Source: Actimicrobium sp047621345 (GTDB taxonomy: Bacteria; Pseudomonadota; Gammaproteobacteria; Burkholderiales; Burkholderiaceae_D). Taken from it: 45,677 nt of DNA. The stretch is taken from contig JBLHLW010000032.1 in the NCBI GenBank assembly GCA_047621345.1, forward strand, positions 1-45,677, given 5' to 3'. The position numbers and the translations under genes are program-made. The notes under the pieces are model-generated. The model was not told the DNA's origin and made no database searches. It saw only the letters and a list, made by a program, of their open reading frames with translations. Positions 32,583 through 40,976 of the stretch are shown one piece after another; position 1 is the first letter of the stretch; the number at the start of each line of letters is the position of its first letter.

Positions 32583-33749
32583 ATGGATAACTCGCTCTCC
32601 CGGTTTTTTTCGACCGAAAATTTTATGCCGCACGGTCATTGCTACTTGTGGGAGCCTGCTTTGCTGTGGCTTCACGTAGTGTCCGACTCGCTCATTGCAC
32701 TGGCCTATTTTTCGATACCGGTGACGCTGCTGTTTTTTGTGCGCAAGCGCCGGGATCTGCAATTCCACTGGATGTTCATCTGCTTTGCGATTTTCATCAT
32801 GGCCTGCGGTGCCAGTCATGTGATGGAAGTGTGGACCGTCTGGCATCCGGCCTATTGGCTCTCTGGAGGCATCAAGGCCATCACTGCGCTGGTCTCGATT
32901 CCGACAGCCTTGTTGCTGGTCAAGCTCATTCCAGTGGCACTCGCGTTGCCGAGTCCGGCTGCGCTCGAGGCCAGCAACGAACAGCTGCGGCAGGAAATCG
33001 CCGACCGTACCCGTATCGAAGAGGCCCTGAGTCTGAAAAACCTCGAACTGGCCTCGCTCAATGAAGAACTCAAGGCATTCAGTTATTCGGTCTCGCATGA
33101 CCTGCGTACGCCATTGCGTAGCCTCGATGGATTTTCGTTGGCGCTACTGGAGGATTACAGCGACAAGCTTGACGCTGAAGGCAAGGATGCGCTGCAGCGT
33201 ATTCGCATGGCTAGCCAGCGTATGGGGCGGTTGATCGACGACATGCTGCGACTGTCTCAGGTGACGCGCACCGAAATCCGTATTGAAGCGATCGACCTGA
33301 GTGCGCTGTGTAACAGCATTGTCGCAACGATTCGCGAAGGCCAGCCGGCCCGCAACGTGCAATGGGTGATTGATGAAGGCATGCAGCTACGTGCCGATAA
33401 AGGGCTGATCGGCATCGTGATGCAAAACTTGATCGAGAATGCGTGGAAGTTCACCGGTCGCACCGCGCAACCGGAGATCCGTGTTGGTTGCAAGGAAATC
33501 GACGACCACCAGGTTTTTTTTGTCGCTGACAATGGTGCCGGATTCGATATGCTGCACGCTGAAAAATTGTTCGGCACCTTTGAGCGGCTGCACGCTGTCA
33601 GTGACTTCAAGGGTACCGGCATCGGGCTGGCACTGGTCAAACGTATCATCCGACGCCACGATGGCGAGATCTGGGCCGAAGCCCGGGTTGGCCACGGTGC
33701 GACCTTTTATTTTTGTATGAAGGAGGACGGTAATGGTTTACTTGGCTGA
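32583..33749 (+). CDS. Ethylene-receptor-like membrane histidine kinase
   Basis: A 388-aa kinase. The N-terminus has three hydrophobic helices (about 27-53, 61-85, 92-118). It aligns without gaps, with an offset of 10, to the ethylene-binding domain of plant ETR1: SDSLIALAYFSIP gives Asp35, Tyr42, Ile45 and Pro46, and FIMACGASH gives Ile72, Cys75 and His79, which match ETR1 Asp25, Tyr32, Ile35, Pro36, Ile62, Cys65 and His69. Cys65 and His69 hold the Cu(I) that binds ethylene. A coiled linker follows, then HisKA with His172 (FSYSVSHDLRTPLRSL), and HATPase with IVMQNLIENAWKFTG, DNGAGFD and GTGIGLALVKRI. There is no GAF domain. The receiver gene downstream overlaps by 17 bp. Ethylene binding is inferred from residue conservation. 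Confidence 0.9.
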   Translation: MDNSLSRFFSTENFMPHGHCYLWEPALLWLHVVSDSLIALAYFSIPVTLLFFVRKRRDLQFHWMFICFAIFIMACGASHVMEVWTVWHPAYWLSGGIKAITALVSIPTALLLVKLIPVALALPSPAALEASNEQLRQEIADRTRIEEALSLKNLELASLNEELKAFSYSVSHDLRTPLRSLDGFSLALLEDYSDKLDAEGKDALQRIRMASQRMGRLIDDMLRLSQVTRTEIRIEAIDLSALCNSIVATIREGQPARNVQWVIDEGMQLRADKGLIGIVMQNLIENAWKFTGRTAQPEIRVGCKEIDDHQVFFVADNGAGFDMLHAEKLFGTFERLHAVSDFKGTGIGLALVKRIIRRHDGEIWAEARVGHGATFYFCMKEDGNGLLG

Positions 33750-34212
33750 TCCGATTTTGTTGGTGGAAGATAATCCCGATGATGCTGCGCTGACCTTGCG
33801 CGCTTTTCGGCGCAATGAGGTGGTTAATCCGGTCGTGGTGGCGCGCGACGGAGTCGAAGCATTGGATTTTCTGTTTGCTCGCGGTGCGTTCGCCGATCGT
33901 GCCGGGCAACCGCTGCCCAAGTTGGTACTACTCGACTTGAAATTGCCGCGGCTGGATGGTATCGGTGTACTTCGGGAGATTCGCGCCGACTCGCGCACCC
34001 GTTTGCTGCCGGTGATCATGCTGACCTCGTCGCTGCTGGAACAGGATCTTGATGCCTGCTATTCGCTGGGTGCCAACAGCTATCTGGTCAAACCGATTGA
34101 TTACGCCGAGTTTGTTGAGATGACCCGTATTGTTGCGACCTACTGGCTAAACATGAACCGACCTCCACCGGTGTCGTTACCAGTGCTGTTGCCGTCGCAG
34201 GACCCTGCGTGA
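33733..34212 (+). CDS. Single-domain response regulator, Rcp1-like
   Basis: A 159-aa receiver without an output domain. It shows the Rcp1/phytochrome-partner pattern: LLVEDNPDDAALTLRAFRR, ARDGVEALDFLFARG, acceptor Asp in VLLDLKLPRLDG, MLTSSLLEQDL, and Lys in SYLVKPIDYAEF. A strong AGGAGG lies 6 bp before the ATG, which is inside the 3' end of the kinase gene (17-bp overlap); the stop overlaps the next gene by 4 bp. It should take phosphate from the ethylene-receptor-like kinase and pass the signal by protein contact, perhaps to the cyclic-di-GMP enzyme that follows. Confidence 0.93.
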   Translation: MVYLADPILLVEDNPDDAALTLRAFRRNEVVNPVVVARDGVEALDFLFARGAFADRAGQPLPKLVLLDLKLPRLDGIGVLREIRADSRTRLLPVIMLTSSLLEQDLDACYSLGANSYLVKPIDYAEFVEMTRIVATYWLNMNRPPPVSLPVLLPSQDPA

Positions 34213-36257
34213 CGGTCCCGCTGAGGATACTGCTAATAGAAGACTGTGAAGATGATGTACTTCTGACCCTGCGCGCCTTGCGCCGCGCCGGCATGGAGCT
34301 GGAATCACTATGCGTGCAGGACGCCGAGGGCCTTGCGGAAGCGCTTATCCAACCCTGGGATGCTGTCATTTCGGATTTTTCATTGCCAGGCTTTAGTGGC
34401 ATGGAAGCGTTGAAGATGTGTCGCGCCTGCGATGCGCAGAGACCGTTCATTTTGATGTCGGGCACCGTCGGTGAAGAAGCCGCCGTCGCGGCGATGAAAG
34501 CTGGTGCCAATGATTACGTGATGAAGCAAAACATGGCGCGACTGGCGCCGGCCCTGTTGCGCGAATTACAGGATGCGGCCACCCGCGCCGAATTGCGTCG
34601 CATTGAACTCAAGCTCATTGAAAGCGAGCGCCGCTTCCATGCGTTCATGGATGCCAGTCCGATCATTGCGTCGATCCGTGACAGTAGCGGTCGTACCGTG
34701 TACGGTAACCGCGTCTGGAACGACACAGTCGACCACGCCGCCGACATTCCGGCCGCACGTGCGACCAGCGATCAAGTCGTAATCGCTAGTGGCGTACCCG
34801 CCGAAAGTATCGAGGAAATCAACCTGCCCGGTGCTGCACCGTCCTACTGGAAAAATATCCGTTTCCCATTTGTTGGTGCCTCGGGGCAGCCATTGATCGG
34901 CGAGTTTTCGACTGACATCACGACGCTCAAGCAATCGGAAGAAACCATCCGCAAGTTGGCATATCTGGATGCGCTGACGGGCTTGCCGAACCGGCGCCTG
35001 ATGATTGATCGGCTGACCCATGCCATGGCCAGTTGTGCCCGGCGAGGGATTTATGGCGCGCTGTTGTTGATCAACCTGGACGACTTCAAGTTGCTCAATG
35101 ACGCCCACGGCCATGCCGCCGGCGATCTGGTCCTGCAGCAGACTGGACAGCGCATCAGTGGTTGCGTGCGCGAGCAGGATACGGTCGCGCGTATCGGTAG
35201 TGATGAGTTCGTCATCATCCTTGAAGGGCTTGGCAAGCAGGCGGCCGAGGTTGCCATCGACGTGGATGCCATCGGACGTGAAATTCTCGAGGCAATCGCC
35301 CAGCCTTACCTGCTCGACATCACGTCGTATCAACTCACTGCCAGCATCGGCATTGCCTTCTTTTTTGATCAGCAACACAGTCCGGATGAACTGATCAAAC
35401 GGGCTGATCTGGCGCTTGGCAATGTCAAGACGGCTGGCCGCAACAACCAGCTGTTTTTTGATCCGGCGATGCAGGCCAGAATTACGCTGCGCAATACTCT
35501 GGAAGCCGACTTGCGCGAAGGTCTCGCAAAAGACTGGTTCGTGCTGTACTACCAGCCGCAGGTCGATCAGGATGGCATGCTGACCGGGGTAGAAGCGCTG
35601 CTGCGTCTGGCGCACCCGGTCAAGGGCCTGATGATGCCGGACACCTTCATTGCGCTGGCTGAAGAAACCGGTCTGATTGTTGATCTCGGTTATTGGGCGC
35701 TCGATACCGCGTGTAAACAGTTGCAGGTCTGGGCGCAGGACAGTGCCACCGCGCGGCTAACGCTGTCAGTCAACCTGAGCGCGCGCCAGTTCGGTGACGA
35801 CAATTTCGTCCCTCGCTCGCTGGCACTGGTTGCTGCAAGCGGCATCGATCCGTCGCGGCTGTTACTGGAGTTGACGGAGAGTCTGCTACTCGACGAGATC
35901 GAACTGACGATCGAGAAAATGACGGTGTTGCGCGAGGCCGGACTGCGCTTTTCACTAGATGATTTCGGCACCGGTTATTCGTCGCTGTCGTACCTCAAGC
36001 GCTTGCCGCTGCACGAGGTCAAGATCGATCGCTCGTTCGTGCGTGATTTGCTCGGAGACGTCAATGATGCGGTCATCGTGCGCGCCATCCTTGCGATGGG
36101 GCACAGCTTCCGATTGTCGGTCATCGCTGAGGGTGTCGAAACTACCGCGCAGCGTGACTTTCTAATTAACAATGGCTGCCGGCGTTTTCAGGGATATTTG
36201 TTCGGACGACCGGTGCCGGTGGAGATGCTGGAACTTGGCTACACCGTCGCAGTGTGA
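34209..36257 (+). CDS. REC-PAS-GGDEF-EAL cyclic-di-GMP protein
   Basis: A 682-aa multidomain protein with GTG start overlapping the previous stop (GTGA). Receiver domain with Glu11/Asp12 and Asp56 (VISDFSLPG); PAS about 140-245; GGDEF about 250-420 with signature Gly330-Ser-Asp-Glu-Phe instead of GGDEF; EAL about 430-675. The EAL domain keeps the key residues: Glu462 of EALLRL, Asn of VNLSARQF, ELTES, DDFGTGYSSLSYLKRLP, Lys of VKIDRSFV, Glu of IAEGVET and Gln of FQGYLFGRP. So phosphodiesterase activity is expected, while cyclase activity with GSDEF is uncertain. Phosphorylation by the upstream kinase would couple its signal to cyclic-di-GMP level. Confidence 0.93.
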   Translation: MTVPLRILLIEDCEDDVLLTLRALRRAGMELESLCVQDAEGLAEALIQPWDAVISDFSLPGFSGMEALKMCRACDAQRPFILMSGTVGEEAAVAAMKAGANDYVMKQNMARLAPALLRELQDAATRAELRRIELKLIESERRFHAFMDASPIIASIRDSSGRTVYGNRVWNDTVDHAADIPAARATSDQVVIASGVPAESIEEINLPGAAPSYWKNIRFPFVGASGQPLIGEFSTDITTLKQSEETIRKLAYLDALTGLPNRRLMIDRLTHAMASCARRGIYGALLLINLDDFKLLNDAHGHAAGDLVLQQTGQRISGCVREQDTVARIGSDEFVIILEGLGKQAAEVAIDVDAIGREILEAIAQPYLLDITSYQLTASIGIAFFFDQQHSPDELIKRADLALGNVKTAGRNNQLFFDPAMQARITLRNTLEADLREGLAKDWFVLYYQPQVDQDGMLTGVEALLRLAHPVKGLMMPDTFIALAEETGLIVDLGYWALDTACKQLQVWAQDSATARLTLSVNLSARQFGDDNFVPRSLALVAASGIDPSRLLLELTESLLLDEIELTIEKMTVLREAGLRFSLDDFGTGYSSLSYLKRLPLHEVKIDRSFVRDLLGDVNDAVIVRAILAMGHSFRLSVIAEGVETTAQRDFLINNGCRRFQGYLFGRPVPVEMLELGYTVAV

Positions 36258-36948
36258 GATGTCAGTAGAGGCGATTGGGTCAGCTTTCTGGAGGAGGTCT
36301 TGCCGACTCTGCCGCGGCAAGTCAATCCGGTGTCGTTTATAGGCATCGCGTCGCTCAAGCGCAAAGTTTCCATGGTCGGGATCTGCTTCATGCAATCGGC
36401 TGATGGGGGAGTGGCCTAATGCGCAGGCACCTCGATAGGTGGGAACTCCGCCACCAGAGGAAAAATCAATGTCAAAGCAACGCCGACAGTTCGCCATCAG
36501 CCTGAATCTGGAAGTTATTCGCATGATCAAAGAACAGTGACTGATGACCACACAGGTCAGTCAGCGCATGGAAACTGGTTTGCGAGGCCCTGCGTCCCTC
36601 TTCGAGCGGAGTAGGGAAGTATAAAAGCCTATCTCTATGTCACGATTTACTTGAACACTACAGGTTCATCATTGACGTCACGCATGACGTTTTTCATCAG
36701 ACCAGAACCGACTGCCAGTTAACAATTTATTGTTTGTGACTATTGGTTTTATTTGGTATGTTTCATGAGGTCAACATTAAGTCGTTGAAACGGGATGAGG
36801 GTGCTGGAATACCCATGATGGGTATTGCTGCTCGACCGCGGTTCTCTGAGCGTTTCGATGGACTCACGTATTTTGGCTGCTTGGGAAGTCGGCGTTAGTG
36901 CCGACCGGTCAGTGCTAATTGCGCTTAATAAACTACGTCTGGAGAAGG
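36258..36948. other. Intergenic stretch with IS debris
   Basis: Apart from the IS3-type remnant at 36469-36579, no gene is supported. The open minus-strand frame 36162-36551 shows no family motif and overlaps the end of the EAL gene. Bases 36650-36790 are A+T-richer and contain TGACGTCACGCATGACGTTTT-like repeated TGACGT motifs near 36673-36691. A promoter for the small ORF and CheY-like gene probably lies in 36800-36945. Confidence 0.4.
36469..36579 (+). pseudogene. IS3-family OrfA remnant
   Basis: The frame reads MSKQRRQFAISLNLEVIRMI then KEQ, a TGA stop (36538-36540), and continues in frame as LMTTQVSQRMETG. This matches the N-terminus of IS3-family OrfA proteins (KRRQFSxxFKxEVVRxIxEQGLSxTQVSxxMxxG), with the Gly codon GGA mutated to TGA. 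After this the similarity ends. It is a short relic; no inverted repeats were found. Confidence 0.6.
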
Positions 36949-37086
36949 ATGGCCATGGCAAAACTGAGCACCGTACCTCGTAAATTACCCAACCAACTGA
37001 CAGGGTGGGACAAGCCGGCAAGTAGAGGCCTTGCGCTCCCACGCACGTCGGTTCCCATGGCTATCGTTGGGAGGCAAGGGCAATGA
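36949..37086 (+). CDS. Small ORF translationally coupled to the CheY-like gene
   Basis: A 45-aa frame starting ATGGCCATGGC at 36949 (second ATG at 36955). GGAGAAGG immediately upstream is a good ribosome site, and its TGA overlaps the ATG of the CheY-like gene (ATGA). The peptide is basic (AKLSTVPRKLPNQ, then LALPRTSVPMAIVGRQ) with no known motif, signal or membrane segment. It could be a real small protein, or a leader peptide controlling the downstream start. I do not recognise it. Confidence 0.4.
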   Translation: MAMAKLSTVPRKLPNQLTGWDKPASRGLALPRTSVPMAIVGRQGQ

Positions 37087-37490
37087 AGAGCACCATCCGG
37101 ATTCTCGTCGTCGATGACATGTCAAGCATGCGGCGCCTCGTGGTCAAATATTTTTCTGAGCTTGGATACCAGCATGTCGTGGAGGCGAGTAATGGTAACG
37201 AGGCGTTTTCTTTGCTGCAAAAACAGACGTTCGATCTGGTTGTCACCGACTGGAGCATGCCTCGAATGACCGGACTCGAACTGCTGCAAGCGATCCGTAA
37301 AGAGCCGGAGCTGAAGCATATTCCTGTACTCCTCATCACGGCGGAAGCACGCAAGGAAAATATCCTCGCTGCCGTGCGCTCAGGCGCCAACGGCTATGTG
37401 GTCAAGCCGTTCACTATGATAACGCTGGGAGAAAAGGTGGATTCCATTTTGCAACGTAGTTGCAGCGGCGTGACAGCACCTTCGTCGTGA
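37083..37490 (+). CDS. CheY-like single-domain response regulator
   Basis: A 135-aa receiver only. Asp11/Asp12 (ILVVDDMSSMRRLV), acceptor Asp56 (LVVTDWSMPRMTGLELL), Thr in LLITAEA and Lys in YVVKPFTM are all kept. DWSMPRMTG and the length are close to chemotaxis CheY. GGGAGG lies 8 bp before the ATG. It is not next to any kinase; the ethylene-receptor-like cluster ends 800 bp upstream beyond an IS remnant. It may act on the flagellar motor or be an orphan adaptor. Confidence 0.93.
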   Translation: MKSTIRILVVDDMSSMRRLVVKYFSELGYQHVVEASNGNEAFSLLQKQTFDLVVTDWSMPRMTGLELLQAIRKEPELKHIPVLLITAEARKENILAAVRSGANGYVVKPFTMITLGEKVDSILQRSCSGVTAPSS

Positions 37491-37513
37491 GGCTGAAAAG
37501 TCCAGTCGCGCAG

Positions 37514-37540
37514 GGTGCAATAACCGAAGGGCACTGCACC
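37514..37540. repeat. REP element, family 1 (single copy)
   Basis: GGTGCAAT, loop AACCGAAGGGC, then ACTGCACC form an imperfect palindrome with one mismatch; the head is GCAG instead of GTAG. It lies between two convergent genes (stops at 37490 and 37579) and may act as a shared mRNA 3' hairpin. Confidence 0.78.
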
Positions 37541-37578
37541 GAACGAATAGCGGTCAATTTTCTTGCGCCATCTCGTCC

Positions 37579-38334
37579 CTACGACAGTCGCTGCATTTTT
37601 TGCGGCAAGTACGGCAGTCGCTCGGCACGTGCACCGGTACGCACGCTGTGTAAATGGTGCAGCGTGAGTTGTTGGACGCTGGTGTGACTATCTTCGATAT
37701 GTGTCGCCATCAGCCTCAGCGCAGTAGCGCTGTCCCGCGCCGCGATGCCAGCAAGAATGGCCGCGTGTTCGTCGTAAGTCAGCTGCACGCAATCGCTATA
37801 CAAAAAATCCAGTCGGCGCACGATGCGCACCCGATCGGTAAGCCGGTCAAATGTGGTCGCCATTTCGAGGTTGCCGGTAGCCAGGACCAGCGTCTGATGG
37901 AACACTTCATCGAGCGTCGCGACCTGCAGCCCATCGACCAGCCGTTCGCTCACGGGACAGCACCAGACTGTTTGCAAGCCATCGATGAGCGACTGGTCGA
38001 TCGTAGCGCCGTCCCGGCACAGCCGGGTGACCGCATGCAGCTCGATCACCCGGCGCATTTCGTAGAGGTCTTCATAGCGCTTGAAGTCGACCGGGACAAC
38101 TTCCCAGCCACCCCGCACATAGCCTTGCATCAGGCCATCGCGCTGCAGTCGTTGCAAGGCTTCGCGCACCGGCGTGCGCGAGACATTAAAGTAGCTGGCG
38201 ATATCGCTCTCGGTGACCTGATCACCGGGCAAGAGCCGCAGCGCAAAGATGTCGTCGCGAAGGTTGCCGTAGACGTAGTCGGGCAATGAACTGCTCTTTG
38301 GTGGCGGACCGACATGCGCCGGGTTTTTGATCAT
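37579..38334 (-). CDS. GntR-family regulator (FadR/FCD subfamily)
   Basis: A 251-aa regulator. The ATG at 38334 has AGGA 8 bp upstream; the longer frame to 38403 is not supported. The N-terminal winged helix reads YVYGNLRDDIFALRLLPGDQ, then VTESDIASYFNVSRTPVREAL. The C-terminal FCD domain is all-helical (about 85-225) with metal-binding-type residues: an Asp in EVFHQTLV-like segment (TLDEVFHQTLVLATGN) and His in YDEHAAILAGI and MATHIEDSH. It is the last gene of the peptide-uptake operon, 20 bp after the gamma-glutamyltranspeptidase. It is probably a repressor that binds the TGTATAC dyad before the operon and is released by a carboxylate ligand. Confidence 0.92.
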   Translation of the reverse strand: MIKNPAHVGPPPKSSSLPDYVYGNLRDDIFALRLLPGDQVTESDIASYFNVSRTPVREALQRLQRDGLMQGYVRGGWEVVPVDFKRYEDLYEMRRVIELHAVTRLCRDGATIDQSLIDGLQTVWCCPVSERLVDGLQVATLDEVFHQTLVLATGNLEMATTFDRLTDRVRIVRRLDFLYSDCVQLTYDEHAAILAGIAARDSATALRLMATHIEDSHTSVQQLTLHHLHSVRTGARAERLPYLPQKMQRLS

Positions 38335-38354
38335 GGACGTTTCCTCGGACGTGA

Positions 38355-39965
38355 TTACCAGGCCGCGATGCTGCCATCGGAGCGCGGCTCGGTACCGCCG
38401 CACAGTACACCCTGCGCATCACGCCAGATGATCTGGCCGCGTCCAAAGCCGAGCTGGTTGCCGGACCACGCGACCTCGTGGCCGAGTGCGGCGAGCGAGC
38501 GGAACAGGTGCTCAGGCGCGGTGTGCTCGATATTGACCTTGTTCCCCTGCAGCCATTCCCAGCGCGGTGCATCGAGCGCGGCTTGTGGATTGAGGGCGAA
38601 GTCGACGGTATTCATCACCATCTGCACATGTCCCTGCGGTTGCATGAAACCACCCATCACGCCGAATGGACCGATCGCTGCGCCATCTTTGGTCAGGAAG
38701 CCAGGGATGATCGTGTGGTAGGGCCGCTTGCCCGGTGCCAGACAATTCGGATGGTCGGCGTCGAGCGTGAAATTATTGCCCCGGTTGTGCAGCGCGATGC
38801 CCGTACCCGGCACCACCAATCCCGAACCGAAGCCCATATAATTGCTCTGGATAAGAGACACCATGTTGCCCTCGCTATCGGCCGTGCTCAGATACACGGT
38901 GCCGCCACGCGGCGGCTCGCCGGCTACCGGCAAGGTGGCACGCGCTCCGATAAGGCGACGGCGTTCGTCGGCATACGCCTCCGACAGCAAATCCTTGACT
39001 GATACCCGCATCGCGCTCGCTTCGGCGATGTGCGCGTGGCCATCGGCGAACGCCAGTTTGATGGCTTCGATCTGACGGTGATGGGTCAGCGCGGTATCGC
39101 GTTCGCTGAAATCAAATCCTTTGAGGATGTTAAGCGCCAGCAGTGCGACCAGTCCATGGCCGTTCGGCGGGATTTCCCAGACATCGTAGCCGCGGTAATT
39201 GACGCTGATCGGGTCTACCCATTGCGGCTGGTACGCCGCCAGATCGACCACATCCAGATAACCGCCGGCCCCTTGCACGCAGGCGGCGATTTTTTCCGCC
39301 AGCGCACCGCGATAGAAGCTTGCGGCATTGTCGGCGGCGATTGATTGCAATGTCTGCGCGTGGCCCGGCGAGCGCCAGATTTCACCGGCGCGTGGTGCCC
39401 GTCCTCCGGCCGCAAAGGTGTCGAACCAAGGCTGGAAATGATCCGCTTTGAGTTGCTGCAGGAAGTTTTTGTGCGCCGCCTCCCACGCGTAGGCGACCAT
39501 CGGCGAGACCGGAAAACCCTCTTCTGCCAGCGTGATCGCGCCGGCCATCGACTGCGACAACGGCAGCTTGCCGAATCGTTCGGCCATGCTGGCCCACGCC
39601 CCTGGCGTACCCGGTACGGTGACCGGCAACGCGCCGTATTTCGGCATGCTGGTGTGACCGGCTTCCTTTAGCGCCGCCAGTGAAATGCGCTGCGGCGCAG
39701 CACCGCTGGCATTGAGCCCGTGCAGTTTGCCACCATGCCAGATCAGCGCGAAGGCATCGCCACCAATACCGTTGGCGGTTGGTTCGACCACCGACAACGC
39801 AGCAGCGGCCGCGATGGCCGCATCGATTGCATTGCCGCCGGCTTGGAGTACTTGCAGACCGGCTTGCGCCGCCAGCGGCTGGGCCGTAGCGACCATGCCG
39901 CGTTTGGCATACACGACGCTGCGACGCGAAGCATACGGATAGTGATTGCTGTCGAGGTTCATCAT
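38355..39965 (-). CDS. ggt: Gamma-glutamyltranspeptidase family protein, apparently cytoplasmic
   Basis: A 536-aa Ntn hydrolase with AGGA 7 bp before ATG. N-terminal MVATAQPLAAQAGLQVLQAG and NAIDAAIAAAAALSVVEP, then GIGGDAFALIW are family blocks. The autoprocessing nucleophile is Thr356 in PPRGGTVYLSTADSEGN, followed by QSNYMGFGSGLVVPGTGI and GVMGGFMQPQGH. It has no signal peptide, unlike classic periplasmic GGT, so it should act in the cytoplasm after import by the Dpp/Gsi-type transporter encoded just upstream (24-bp gap). It would hydrolyse gamma-glutamyl bonds, for example in glutathione or another gamma-glutamyl compound; some family members act on other acyl-amino compounds. Confidence 0.92.
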   Translation of the reverse strand: MMNLDSNHYPYASRRSVVYAKRGMVATAQPLAAQAGLQVLQAGGNAIDAAIAAAAALSVVEPTANGIGGDAFALIWHGGKLHGLNASGAAPQRISLAALKEAGHTSMPKYGALPVTVPGTPGAWASMAERFGKLPLSQSMAGAITLAEEGFPVSPMVAYAWEAAHKNFLQQLKADHFQPWFDTFAAGGRAPRAGEIWRSPGHAQTLQSIAADNAASFYRGALAEKIAACVQGAGGYLDVVDLAAYQPQWVDPISVNYRGYDVWEIPPNGHGLVALLALNILKGFDFSERDTALTHHRQIEAIKLAFADGHAHIAEASAMRVSVKDLLSEAYADERRRLIGARATLPVAGEPPRGGTVYLSTADSEGNMVSLIQSNYMGFGSGLVVPGTGIALHNRGNNFTLDADHPNCLAPGKRPYHTIIPGFLTKDGAAIGPFGVMGGFMQPQGHVQMVMNTVDFALNPQAALDAPRWEWLQGNKVNIEHTAPEHLFRSLAALGHEVAWSGNQLGFGRGQIIWRDAQGVLCGGTEPRSDGSIAAW

Positions 39966-39989
39966 GGGGGAGTCCTGTTCTGAAAATGG

Positions 39990-40976
39990 TTAGCGATACA
40001 GATGGCAAGTGACAAATTGGCCCGGTGCGATCTCGGTCGGTGCCGGTGCGACAGTTTTGCAGACCTCCATGCAACTGGTGCAGCGCGGATGGAAATGACA
40101 ACCGGTCGGTGGCGCGGCCGGATTCGGAATGCTGCCTTGCAGGACGATGCGCTGGCGCACCTCGTTCGGATGCTCGCGCGGGATGGCCGATAGCAGCGCT
40201 TGGGTGTACGGATGTTTCGGGTCGCGATAAATGCTGTCGCACGGACCGACTTCGACCAGTCGGCCAAGGTACATCACGCCGATGCGTTCGCTGACATGCC
40301 GGATCACGGCGAGGTCATGCGAGATGAATAGGTAGGTCAGGCCGAGTTCCTTTTGCAGGTCCTTGAGCAGGTTCAGAATCTGCGCCTGAATCGAGACATC
40401 CAGTGCCGACACGGCCTCATCGGCGACCACCAGTTTCGGTTGCGTGATGATGGCGCGGGCGATGCCGACGCGCTGGCGCTGGCCACCGGAAAATTCATGC
40501 GGATGACGGCTGGCATACGACTGGCTCAGGCCGACCCGTTCAAGAATCTCGGCCACCTTGCGCTTGCGCGTGGGCCGATCGAACAGGTCGTGCACGATCA
40601 GCGGCTCTTCCAGTACTTCACCGATGGTCATGCGCGGATTGAGCGAGGCAAACGGATCCTGAAACACCATCTGCATGTCGCGTCGCATGCGCCGCAGCGG
40701 TTCGGCGCGCAACGTCATCAAGTCCTGGCCCATGAATTCGACCTTGCCGGCACTCGGTTCGATCAGGCGCAGCACGCTGCGTCCGGTGGTTGATTTGCCG
40801 CAGCCGGATTCACCGACCAGACCAAGTGTCTGGCCTTCGGCGATCTCGAACGAGACATCATCGACGGCTTTGACCGGCGCACCGGCGCGCCCGGCGAAGT
40901 GTTTTTTCAGGCCGCTGACTTTGAGCAGAGGAGGGGACATCGCATTGACTCCAGTCGGGTGTGAAGGGGTGCTCAT
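39990..40976 (-). CDS. Peptide ABC transporter ATPase, DppF type
   Basis: A 328-aa ATPase. ATG at 40976 overlaps the stop of the previous gene (ATGA); ATG at 40940 is an alternative. Walker A GESGCGKST, Q-loop MVFQDPFASLNPR, signature FSGGQRQRVGIARA, Walker B LVVADEAVSALD and H-loop FISHDLAVI are all intact. The C-terminal oligopeptide-type extension carries the cysteine motif C-x5-R-C-x2-C-x3-C (GCHFHPRCTSCMEVCKT), which in this family binds a 4Fe-4S cluster. It pairs with the DppD-type ATPase to drive peptide import. Confidence 0.94.
   Translation of the reverse strand: MSTPSHPTGVNAMSPPLLKVSGLKKHFAGRAGAPVKAVDDVSFEIAEGQTLGLVGESGCGKSTTGRSVLRLIEPSAGKVEFMGQDLMTLRAEPLRRMRRDMQMVFQDPFASLNPRMTIGEVLEEPLIVHDLFDRPTRKRKVAEILERVGLSQSYASRHPHEFSGGQRQRVGIARAIITQPKLVVADEAVSALDVSIQAQILNLLKDLQKELGLTYLFISHDLAVIRHVSERIGVMYLGRLVEVGPCDSIYRDPKHPYTQALLSAIPREHPNEVRQRIVLQGSIPNPAAPPTGCHFHPRCTSCMEVCKTVAPAPTEIAPGQFVTCHLYR

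Noticed and set aside
32346..33098. 250-aa minus-strand frame over the ethylene-receptor-like kinase start
   Set aside because: The kinase on the plus strand has clear domains; the minus frame has none.
36162..36551. 129-aa minus-strand frame at the end of the EAL gene and over the IS3 remnant
   Set aside because: Antisense to two identified features; no transposase motif on that strand.
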